From an uncultured Eubacteriales bacterium (GTDB lineage Bacteria > Bacillota > Clostridia > Christensenellales > Aristaeellaceae): DNA of 64,000 nt. Every line of letters starts with the position of its first letter. Position 1 is the stretch's first letter. Below the pieces are notes generated by a model, which searched no databases, was not told where the DNA came from, and saw nothing but the letters and a program-made list of their open reading frames with translations. Below, one piece after another: positions 33,697-40,865 of this stretch. The translations under genes were made by a program, and so were the position numbers. The stretch is from assembly GCA_900320085.1 (NCBI GenBank), contig ONRC01000012.1, positions 1 through 64,000 on the forward strand. Reading direction: 5' to 3'.

Positions 33697-33851
33697 GGAC
33701 ACTTTAAATCATTAAGGTAGGAGGTAGGAAGTAGGAGGTAGGAGGTTTTATTGTGATTATAAAGGCACAAGCCGCAAGTTGTGTGGCCATTGAAGCACAT
33801 TTTAAACTTCCTACCTCCTACTTCCTACCTCCTACCTAACTTAAAGTGCCC
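33697..33851. repeat. MITE-like foldback element with GGACACTTTAA ends
   Basis: Left end GGACACTTTAAA at 33697, right end TTAAAGTGCCC at 33851. Inside are inverted GGTAGGAGGTAGGAAGTAGG arms around a short loop. The ends match those of the element at 59575-59920. It starts 1 nt after the pncA stop and lies inside the NAD cluster. Confidence 0.8.
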
Positions 33852-33880
33852 AATACACAAATACAATGGAGGCAATGAAC

Positions 33881-34663
33881 ATGTCTGAATACCATTTTGA
33901 CGCCGCAGCGACGCGGGACCGCATGGTGGAAGAAATCAAAAAGCTGGCTTCCCAGCAGGGTTTTTCCAGGGTGGTAATCGGCATATCAGGCGGCAAGGAC
34001 TCCACCGTCACCGCCGCGCTGTGCGCCCGGGCGCTGGGGAAAGAAAACGTCTACGGCGTGATGCTGCCGGACGGCAAGCAGAAGGATATCTCCGACAGCA
34101 TCCGCGTGTGCAAGGCGCTGGGGATTCAGCACCGCACGATCAATATCGGCCCCATGCACGAAGCGCTCCGCGCCGTGACTGACCAGAACGCCCCCACCGC
34201 GAAGGAAAACGAATTTGCCGTTCCTTTCCATAAGGAAAGCGACATCAACGTGGGCCCGCGCCTGCGGATGACCACCCTGCGTTACATCGCTCAGGCCATC
34301 GGCGCGCGGCTGGCGGGCACCGGCAACCTGAGCGAGGCGACCGTGGGCTACTGCACCAAGGACGGCGACACCTCCTGCGACTTTTCCGTGCTGGGCGCGC
34401 TGACCAGCGTGGAGGTGGTGGAAGTAGGCCTGACGATGGAAGAGCTGCCACATGAGCTCGTTGTGAAAACACCCACCGACGGCCTGTCCGGCAAAAGCGA
34501 CGAAGAACGGCTGGGCCTGACCTATCAGGACATTCATCAATACATCCGCTTCGGCACCTGCGGGAACGCAGAAACGGACGAAAAAATCCGGCGTAAGGAA
34601 CAGGCCAATATGCACAAGCGCAGGATGCCCGTGATCCTGAATCCATGGAAAGAAGATGCCTGA
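33881..34663 (+). CDS. nadE: NAD(+) synthase, ammonia-dependent
   Basis: Amidates nicotinate adenine dinucleotide to NAD. The 260-residue protein has only the synthetase domain, with no glutaminase part, so it should use ammonia. The PP-loop SGGKDSTVTAAL, LPDGKQKDIS, the ARLAGTGNLSEATVGYCTKD segment and KTPTDGLSGKSDEERLG fit the family. ATG 33881 is favoured (GGAGGCAATGAAC); 33866 is in frame. Its end overlaps the next gene by 8 nt. Confidence 0.94.
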   Translation: MSEYHFDAAATRDRMVEEIKKLASQQGFSRVVIGISGGKDSTVTAALCARALGKENVYGVMLPDGKQKDISDSIRVCKALGIQHRTINIGPMHEALRAVTDQNAPTAKENEFAVPFHKESDINVGPRLRMTTLRYIAQAIGARLAGTGNLSEATVGYCTKDGDTSCDFSVLGALTSVEVVEVGLTMEELPHELVVKTPTDGLSGKSDEERLGLTYQDIHQYIRFGTCGNAETDEKIRRKEQANMHKRRMPVILNPWKEDA

Positions 34664-36479
34664 CATGACGAAAGCCTTGGCCTTTTTCGGGGCCTTCAAC
34701 CCGCCGACCGTTGCGCATCTTCAATTGGCGGAATTTGCCCTGCATGAAACCGGACGGGAGCAGGTGATCTTCGTACCGTCCAAGTCCGTGTATATCCGAG
34801 ATGAGCAAGGCAAGGACTTCGCATACAGCGATGAACAGCGGCTCAACATGCTGCGCCTGACCGCCCAATCCCGCCCCTGGATGCGGGTGACGGACTGGGA
34901 AATGACGCAGGCGCGCCAGCCCCGCACCTATGAAACCCTGTGTCACCTGTGTGATGAGGGCATCGAAGCGTCGCTGCTGCTGGGCTCGGATAAGCTGCCT
35001 GAGCTGGAACACGGCTGGCAGTACGTGGCGAATATCGCGCGGGAATTCGGCATCGTTTGTCTGAGCCGGGGAGAGGACGACTGCGAACGGATGATTGAAA
35101 GTGATGATTACCTCCGTTCCCTGGCTCCTTTCATCACCATGCTGCATACGCCGCCGGAAACCAAGCGCATCTCTTCCACCGCCGTTCGCCGCCTGATAAC
35201 AAAAACGAAAAACCCGGAAAAAGAAATCAGCGGTCTGGTGCCGGCAGAAATACTGCCGTGGCTGCTGACAAAAGGAGGAAGCTTCATGAAGCTCGACCCC
35301 ATTGTGATTTCGCTGCTGGACACTGACCTGTACAAATTCAACATGGATCAGGTGATTTTCCACAAGCATACCGACCTGAGCGGCGAATACTATTTCCGCT
35401 GCCGCAACGCGGGCGTAACGTTCACCAAAGAAATGTTCGATGAAATCAACGCCCAGATCGACCACCTGTGCACGCTGCGCTTCCGCAAGGACGAGCTGGA
35501 TTACCTTCGTTCTATCCGGTTCATCAAAAACGACTATGTGGAGTTCCTGCGGCTGTGGCATCCCATCCGGGACTATGTGGAAACGAGCCTGAGCGAGGAC
35601 GGAGAACTGAGCATCGTGGTGCGCGGGCCGCTGTTCTCCGCCATGCAGTTTGAAATCTATCTGCTGGAAATCGTGAACGAAGTATACTTCCGTATGCGGT
35701 ACGATTACGACGCGCTGCTGGTCTCGGCCAAGGAACGGCTGGATCAGAAAATCCGGGATTTCCAGAGCGGGAAATACACCTTCACCTTCGCGGAATTCGG
35801 CTGCCGCCGCCGCCTCAGCCGGGAATGGGAGGACGTGGTGGTGCGCCGCCTGAGCGCCGAAACCAAGAACTGCATCGGCACCTCCAACGTGTACCTGGCC
35901 ATGAAATACAACCTGACCCCCATCGGCACCTACGCCCATGAGTTCGTGCAGATGTACCAGGGCATCGACTCCATCCCCCTGGCCTACACCAACCACTACG
36001 CCCTGGAGGACTGGTATGATGAGTACCGCGGCGACAACGGCACGGCGCTTACCGACACCGTGACCACTGACCTGTTCCTGCTGGACTTCAACCGCGCCAT
36101 GGTGAATAACTTCAACGGCGTGCGCCACGACAGCGGCGACCCCTATGCGTGGGGCGAAAAGATCATCAAGCATTATGAAAAGTACGGCGTCGATCCCCGC
36201 ACGAAGCTGCTGCTGTTCAGCGACAGCCTGGACTTTGACCGCGCCCAGGCGCTGTATGATCACTTCAAGGACCGGGCGAAGGTGTCCTTCGGCATCGGCA
36301 CCTTCTGCTCCAACGACACCAGCGAAGAAGCCCTGAACATCGTCATCAAATTGCAGACCGTCAATGGCCGCGCTGTGGCTAAGCTCAGCGATACCCCCGG
36401 CAAAGCCATGTGCCGCGACGAAGAATACCTGGAATATCTGAAGCGTTCCGTGGCATTCCGGCTCAACCGGGAACGGTAA
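34656..36479 (+). CDS. nadD-pncB: Fused nicotinate-nucleotide adenylyltransferase and nicotinate phosphoribosyltransferase
   Basis: One 607-residue open frame holds two enzymes. Residues 1-205 are a NadD-like nucleotidyltransferase: FGAFNPPTVAHLQLAEFAL (HIGH-like), LLGSDKLPEL and ISSTAVRRLI. Residues 211-607 are nicotinate phosphoribosyltransferase: SLLDTDLYKFNMDQVIF, GTSNVYLAM, and FNGVRHDSGDPYAWG with the phosphorylatable His. The joint is revealing: AAAGGAGGAAGCTTC then ATG (35286) is a good ribosome site and start for pncB, translated as KGGSF because no stop codon ends nadD. So a fused protein, a separate PncB from the internal start, or both may be made. With pncA and nadE the cluster covers nicotinamide to NAD. 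The frame start (34656) could also be ATG 34665. Confidence 0.88.
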   Translation: MPDMTKALAFFGAFNPPTVAHLQLAEFALHETGREQVIFVPSKSVYIRDEQGKDFAYSDEQRLNMLRLTAQSRPWMRVTDWEMTQARQPRTYETLCHLCDEGIEASLLLGSDKLPELEHGWQYVANIAREFGIVCLSRGEDDCERMIESDDYLRSLAPFITMLHTPPETKRISSTAVRRLITKTKNPEKEISGLVPAEILPWLLTKGGSFMKLDPIVISLLDTDLYKFNMDQVIFHKHTDLSGEYYFRCRNAGVTFTKEMFDEINAQIDHLCTLRFRKDELDYLRSIRFIKNDYVEFLRLWHPIRDYVETSLSEDGELSIVVRGPLFSAMQFEIYLLEIVNEVYFRMRYDYDALLVSAKERLDQKIRDFQSGKYTFTFAEFGCRRRLSREWEDVVVRRLSAETKNCIGTSNVYLAMKYNLTPIGTYAHEFVQMYQGIDSIPLAYTNHYALEDWYDEYRGDNGTALTDTVTTDLFLLDFNRAMVNNFNGVRHDSGDPYAWGEKIIKHYEKYGVDPRTKLLLFSDSLDFDRAQALYDHFKDRAKVSFGIGTFCSNDTSEEALNIVIKLQTVNGRAVAKLSDTPGKAMCRDEEYLEYLKRSVAFRLNRER

Positions 36480-36523
36480 TATGATCGGATTTTCAGAAGT
36501 TTTATAAAAGAGTGATTTTTTGC

Positions 36524-36552
36524 TTGACAATCAGTGCGTTTTATGCTAACAT
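36524..36552 (+). promoter_or_regulatory. Promoter of tRNA-Ser
   Basis: Perfect TTGACA (36524-36529), 17-bp spacer, TAACAT (36547-36552), about 30 nt ahead of the tRNA. Confidence 0.8.
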
Positions 36553-36582
36553 GGCTATGCTCGTTTTTGAGCATGCAGCCAA

Positions 36583-36674
36583 GGAGAAGTCGCCTAGCTT
36601 GGTCGAGGGCGCACGACTGGAAATCGTGTAACGGGTAAAACCGTTCGAGAGTTCGAATCTCTCCTTCTCCGCCA
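36583..36674 (+). tRNA. tRNA-Ser (anticodon GGA)
   Basis: Acceptor arms GGAGAAG and CTTCTCC pair fully; discriminator G and an encoded CCA follow. The anticodon loop CTGGAAA gives GGA. The long variable arm (around ACGGGTAAAACCGT) is typical for serine. The T arm GAGAG-TTCGAAT-CTCTC is perfect. Confidence 0.97.
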
Positions 36675-36710
36675 AGGAAGCCCTTGAAAATCAAGGGTTT
36701 CCTTTTTTAA
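36675..36710 (+). terminator. Terminator of tRNA-Ser
   Basis: GGAAGCCCTTGA/TCAAGGGTTTCC stem followed by TTTTTTAA. Confidence 0.9.
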
Positions 36711-37575
36711 TGCCACCACACATTATAAATGGCAAATTGGATATAATACGTTCCCGGAGACAGGGTGATTTCCTCCAGTTGCATAGAGCGGTACAGGATC
36801 ATGGCCGGGCTGAAAACATAAGGCTTTGAGCCGCGTTTTTCTCCGCTGACTTCATGTATCAGGTTATATTCCCGTCCGGCGACCTGGGACAGCGACATCA
36901 CGTTTCTGTTAAACTGGCTGCTGTCGTTATCATACCCCTCCCGCAGGCCCAGCACCTCATATTCCGCTTTATCAAACCAATAGGCACAGCGCATGTTCAT
37001 CAGTTCACCGTCGATCATGATGGGGATATTGTACAACAGATTATGTTTCCCGGCAGTCACCATGTTTTGCAGCTCGATCTGGCACACTCTGCCATCAAAG
37101 GCCGGCCATTGCGACAAATCATACACCCGGCAGATTCCCTCGTCGAAATCGAACCAAACCGGCACCTTCCCCAGGCGGATGGTCTGACCGGTGGCTTCAT
37201 CCAGCTGATACAGGTTATACTCCACGGTGCTGATAACCATATCGCCTTCCACCACCCGAAAGGCGGGCGAGCCGTTTTTCCATATTTTTTATCCAGCGTT
37301 ACATGGAAGACCCCTTCGTCCAGCAGCTCCGGCATTTTGGTGACTTCTTTATACACCCAGTCCGGCGCTTCCCAGGGACTGATTGCGTCCAGCAGCGCCA
37401 GATAATGATAGCTGTGGCAGTTACGGGCGTAAACATCCAGCTTATCGCTGAGAAAGCTGGTCGCATAGCAGAAGGAAAGGACACAGGCCGCGGGCCGTCC
37501 GGCGCCGCGGACGCAATAGTCTATCGCGTCCGCCAGTGCTTCCTGCATTTGGTTCTGCATCTCCGCGTCCGCCAT
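36707..37575 (-). pseudogene. Hypothetical protein, frameshifted
   Basis: Two frames describe one protein of about 290 residues without a recognised family. Frame 1 runs from a weak start near 37575 (MADAEMQNQMQEALADAIDY) to LDEGVFHVTLDKKYGK. Frame 2 resumes as NGSPAFRVVEGDMVISTVEY and ends ITLSPGTYYIQFAIYNVWWH. The break falls at a five-A run near 37285; one extra A restores the frame. There is no signal peptide. The real start could be earlier, since no strong ribosome site is seen. Decay and sequencing error are both possible. Confidence 0.55.
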
Positions 37576-37620
37576 GGAGCGGAATATACAGAAAAAACGG
37601 AGCAATAGCAAGCAAATTGA

Positions 37621-37650
37621 TTGACCTGACCCGAAATAAAGTAGTATACT
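37621..37650 (+). promoter_or_regulatory. Promoter ahead of the 37698 gene
   Basis: TTGACC (37621-37626), 18-bp spacer, TATACT (37645-37650). Confidence 0.7.
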
Positions 37651-37697
37651 GACAGCGGAAGTATTACGCAATGGCAGAAAGGTGAGGGGATCGTTTG

Positions 37698-38105
37698 ATG
37701 ACAGGAAAACCTGACAAATATTCTTTTATTCTGGGGATGATCACCGCCTTCTGCGAATGCGTCGCCGGGGGCTGCAAAAGGCTGGCCCTGTCCCCGCCCC
37801 TGACGCGGGACGATTATTCCCTGGTGGAGGAAGAAGCCCGCGCCATCATTGAAAAGCATGGGCTGACGCATTTTCACGAACGCAACTTGGATCAGCCGGA
37901 AAGCAAGCGCGTGGAATGGATCCTGATCGCCGGAAAGCGGGAAACCATTCAGCAATACCTTGCGCTGCGGGAGAAAGGCTTCAGTCCCATGGAATCCCTT
38001 GCCCCTTTTTCCGAGCTGCTGAGCTATGATCCGGCAAACAGCGTTCACACGGGATATGACGCCTACAAAGCGTATTTCGGGAATACTGAAAATCAAGAAA
38101 CATGA
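37698..38105 (+). CDS. Hypothetical protein
   Basis: A 135-residue protein I do not recognise. It has no signal peptide or membrane helix and is mixed alpha/beta by eye, with Cys residues in AFCECVAGGCKRLAL and a central EEEARAIIEKHGLTHFHER segment. GAGGGG eight nt ahead of the ATG supports the start. It overlaps the region just before the aminopeptidase gene (15-nt gap), so the two probably form an operon from the promoter at 37621. Confidence 0.65.
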   Translation: MTGKPDKYSFILGMITAFCECVAGGCKRLALSPPLTRDDYSLVEEEARAIIEKHGLTHFHERNLDQPESKRVEWILIAGKRETIQQYLALREKGFSPMESLAPFSELLSYDPANSVHTGYDAYKAYFGNTENQET

Positions 38106-38119
38106 GGGAGGAACACACC

Positions 38120-39361
38120 GTGAGTATTTCCAATCAACTGCTGCAAAAGTATGCCGAGCTGATCGTCCGCACCGGCGCGAACGTGCAAAAGGGCCAGGTC
38201 GTGCAGCTGACCATTTCCGTGGAGCAGCACGCTTTCGCCGCCATGGTGATGGAGGAATGCTACAAAGCCGGGGCGAAAAAGGTGAACGTGGAATGGGTGT
38301 ACGATCTGCAAAGCAGGCTGAATTACCTGTACGCCGATCAGGAAACCCTGGGCAGGGTGCTGCCCTGGGAAGAAGAAAAGCTCCGGCAGATGGTGGCGGA
38401 TCTGCCGGTCCGCATCTTCATTGCTTCCGACGACCCGGACGCCATGAACGGCGTGGACCCCCACAAGCTGTCCGCCGTGATGCAAAGCCGCTCCACCGTG
38501 ATCAAGCCTTACCGCAATGCCATCGATGGAAAACACCAGTGGGTCATCGCCGCCTATCCTTCCATCAAGTGGGCGAAAAAATGCTTCCCGGAGGCGGACG
38601 ACGCCGCGGCGGTGGACAAGCTGTGGGAAGCCATCCTGAAAACCGTGCGGGTACAGGAGGACAACGACCCGGTGGCGGCCTGGAAAGCGCACACGGACTT
38701 TATCGAACAGAAAGCCGCCTGGCTCAATGCCCAGGGCTTTTCCAGCCTTCGCTACCGCAGCGCCAACGGAACGGACTTCGCCGTGGATTTGATTCCCAGC
38801 GCGAAATGGGAAGGGGCCGGGGCGGTCAATACGGTCAACGGGGTTTTCTATATCCCCAATATGCCCACGGAGGAAATCTTCACCTCTCCCCTGGCGGGAA
38901 AGTGCGAAGGGACGCTGGTGGCGGTGAAGCCCCTTTCCTGGAACAGTCAGTTGATTGAGGATTTCTCCATCACCTTCGAGCATGGCCGGGCGGTATCCTG
39001 CCGGGCGGCGAAGGGCCAGGAGCTGCTGGAGCGCATGATCCACATGGACGACGGCGCGTCCATGCTGGGCGAAGTGGCGCTGGTGCCCAAGGAAAGCCCC
39101 GTGAATCAGTGCGGTTTCCTGTTCTATGAAACCCTCTTTGACGAAAACGCCTGCTGCCACGTGGCCCTGGGCATGGGCTTCAAGGAAGTGCTGCCCGGCG
39201 GCGATGATCTGACCGTGGCGGAAGCGCAGCAGCTGGGCATCAACGATTCGATCATTCATGTGGATTTCATGGTCGGCGCGGACGACCTGTCCATTGACGG
39301 GATTCGGCCCGATGGAAGCGCCGAGCCCATTTTCCGCAACGGCACCTGGGCAATCGAATAG
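38120..39361 (+). CDS. M29-family aminopeptidase (AmpS/PepS-like)
   Basis: Metallo-aminopeptidase of the thermophilic-aminopeptidase family (M29), 413 residues, the usual length, cytoplasmic. Markers are the N-terminal LLQKYAELIVRTGANVQKGQ, the middle RYRSANGTDFAVDLIPSAKW, the metal-site Glu region LGEVALVPKESPV, LFYETLFDENACCHVALGMG (Glu/His) and the C-terminal HVDFMVGADDLSIDG (His/Asp). The start is GTG at 38120 behind GGGAGGAACACACC. Its last codons coincide with the 3' end of a group II intron remnant on the other strand. Confidence 0.92.
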   Translation: MSISNQLLQKYAELIVRTGANVQKGQVVQLTISVEQHAFAAMVMEECYKAGAKKVNVEWVYDLQSRLNYLYADQETLGRVLPWEEEKLRQMVADLPVRIFIASDDPDAMNGVDPHKLSAVMQSRSTVIKPYRNAIDGKHQWVIAAYPSIKWAKKCFPEADDAAAVDKLWEAILKTVRVQEDNDPVAAWKAHTDFIEQKAAWLNAQGFSSLRYRSANGTDFAVDLIPSAKWEGAGAVNTVNGVFYIPNMPTEEIFTSPLAGKCEGTLVAVKPLSWNSQLIEDFSITFEHGRAVSCRAAKGQELLERMIHMDDGASMLGEVALVPKESPVNQCGFLFYETLFDENACCHVALGMGFKEVLPGGDDLTVAEAQQLGINDSIIHVDFMVGADDLSIDGIRPDGSAEPIFRNGTWAIE

Positions 39362-39690
39362 GAGGGGGTGATTAACCCCCCGTCCTCTCACCGCACCGTG
39401 CGTACCGTTCGGCCCACGGCGCGTCCAATACAAGCAGACTGAATGTGCTCATATGCTTCGGATAGATCATAGTATCCGGCGCGTATGAGCCTTTCGTTTG
39501 ATATGGCTCTTTTCACGGGCGTGGTTTCCGCTATGAACCAATAGGTTTTCCGGCTGTTGGCAGCTATTCGGGTGAAGTATTCCGGAATACCCAGCTTCAC
39601 CAGATTTCTTGTAACTCTTATTTCCAGTTCCTCCCCCGCACTCTGGAAGTTACTTTTGTACTTCGCTTCGGAAAAATACCGGACGAACAA
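39356..39690 (-). mobile_element. Group II intron 3' remnant
   Basis: On the minus strand the last part of an intron-encoded reverse transcriptase is followed by a domain V/VI-like end. The signature region GGTACGCACGGTGCGGTGAG, then GAGGACGGGGGG, TTAA and TCACCCCC, then CCTATTCGAT, is the typical 3' terminus of many bacterial group II introns. Domains I-IV and most of the protein are missing on the 5' side (near 39690), so the element is dead. The intron end overlaps the stop codon of the M29 gene on the plus strand. Confidence 0.8.
39388..39690 (-). pseudogene. ltrA: Group II intron reverse transcriptase/maturase, C-terminal fragment
   Basis: About 100 residues; from about residue 25 on they match the C-terminal end of intron-encoded reverse transcriptases: NLVKLGIPEYFTRIAANSRK then TYWFIAE, ISNERLIRAGYYDLSEAYEH. 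All catalytic (RT) motifs are missing. There is no credible start. Confidence 0.78.
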
Positions 39691-39701
39691 GGATCAGCCT
39701 G

Positions 39702-39730
39702 TTGATATGACTGGAGAAATCTGGTATAAT
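39702..39730 (+). promoter_or_regulatory. Promoter of the FMN dehydrogenase gene
   Basis: TTGATA (39702-39707), 17-bp spacer, perfect TATAAT (39725-39730), starting right where the intron remnant ends. Confidence 0.85.
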
Positions 39731-39763
39731 TTGTGCATCGCTTCCACCGCCGAAGGGGGACGA

Positions 39764-40744
39764 GTGCGAACAATAGACGAGCTGAAAGAACTGGAGGAAA
39801 CGTATCCCCAGATCAGGCAGGATCGTATTACCGGGTGGAACCAGGAAAGGAGAGGATCAGCCTTGCCCGACGTTGGAAACTCGAATTGGATCAGCCGCGC
39901 TTATTTGGATTCCCTTCTGATCGAAACACGATACATGGACGCCGTCAGTCCAACCACCGATTTTGAACTCTATGGACAGACTTTTTCATCGCCCATTATG
40001 ACCGCAGCGCTTTCTCACCTGGATCATTTTATGTTCCCCGGAGCGGCGGAAGCGCTGGCCCAAGGAGCGAAAAACGCCGGCGCGGTCCTTTGGTATGGCA
40101 TGGCGGAGGATGAAGAAATCCAGCATCTTTCTTCCATCTGTCCTCATATGATCGAAATCATCAAGCCTTACGCTGATCGGGATCTGATATACAAGAAGAT
40201 TGCGTTTGCGGAAAAATGCGGCTTGCTGGCCGTTGGCATAGACATTGACCATCCTTTTGCATCCGACGGTTCGCCGGACATTGTGGACGGCCATGAAATG
40301 GCTCCGCTTCGCACGGCGGAATTGGCTTCCATCTGTCAGGCCGCTTCTCTGCCGGTCATCGTTAAGGGCGTTTTGAGCGCAAGGGACGCTGAACGATGCC
40401 TGACGGCAGGCGCGGACGGGCTGGTGCTTTCGCACCACAATAACCGCATCGAATACGCTGTGCCGCCGCTTAAGATGCTGCCAGAAATTGCCCGGCTGAC
40501 GAATGGCGCTGTACCTCTGTTTGTTGACTGCGAGATTCAAACAGGCATGGACGCTTTCAAGGCGCTGTCTCTTGGCGCGAAAGGCGTGTGTATTGGCAGG
40601 CCGCTGATGGCTGCCATCAAACAAAACGGCGCAGCGGGCGCGGCTGATTATCTGATCCGGGCGAACAATGAACTGAAAAAGGCCATGGCCTATACCGGCT
40701 GCGCTGACTTGGGGAAAATGGACGCTTCCATTATTCATTGCTGA
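39764..40744 (+). CDS. FMN-dependent alpha-hydroxy-acid dehydrogenase family protein
   Basis: A 326-residue TIM-barrel flavoenzyme that would oxidise a 2-hydroxy acid such as lactate. FMN and substrate segments are SSPIMTAALSHLDHF, PVIVKGVLSARDAERCLTAG (Lys), LVLSHHNNRIEYAVPPLKML (His and Arg in the place of the family SNHGxRQ motif) and GAKGVCIGRPLMAAI. The start is GTG 39764 behind GAAGGGGGA; the longer frame extends into the intron remnant and upstream of the promoter, so it is rejected. The acceptor and substrate are not determinable. Confidence 0.85.
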   Translation: MRTIDELKELEETYPQIRQDRITGWNQERRGSALPDVGNSNWISRAYLDSLLIETRYMDAVSPTTDFELYGQTFSSPIMTAALSHLDHFMFPGAAEALAQGAKNAGAVLWYGMAEDEEIQHLSSICPHMIEIIKPYADRDLIYKKIAFAEKCGLLAVGIDIDHPFASDGSPDIVDGHEMAPLRTAELASICQAASLPVIVKGVLSARDAERCLTAGADGLVLSHHNNRIEYAVPPLKMLPEIARLTNGAVPLFVDCEIQTGMDAFKALSLGAKGVCIGRPLMAAIKQNGAAGAADYLIRANNELKKAMAYTGCADLGKMDASIIHC

Positions 40745-40865
40745 TTTCTCTTCTCCGCCAGAGAGCGGAAAACCATGCTGTCCTATAGGATGAAAGTCTC
40801 AGAATGAAAACAGACAAAAAAACAAATCCGGCCTTTGCCGCCCGATCAATGGAAGGAGCAAGAAG

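Noticed and set aside
33712..33838. GGTAGGAGGTAGG repeats as a small CRISPR
   Set aside because: No spacers and the arms are inverted, not direct; it is a foldback element. The adhesin and PT-tract repeats are coding, so also not CRISPR.
34245..36530. 761-codon minus-strand frame opposite nadD-pncB
   Set aside because: Antisense shadow; it crosses the end of nadE and has no recognisable domain.
39557..39763. N-terminal extension of the FMN dehydrogenase into the intron remnant
   Set aside because: It would start upstream of the promoter at 39702-39730; GTG 39764 with GAAGGGGGA is better.
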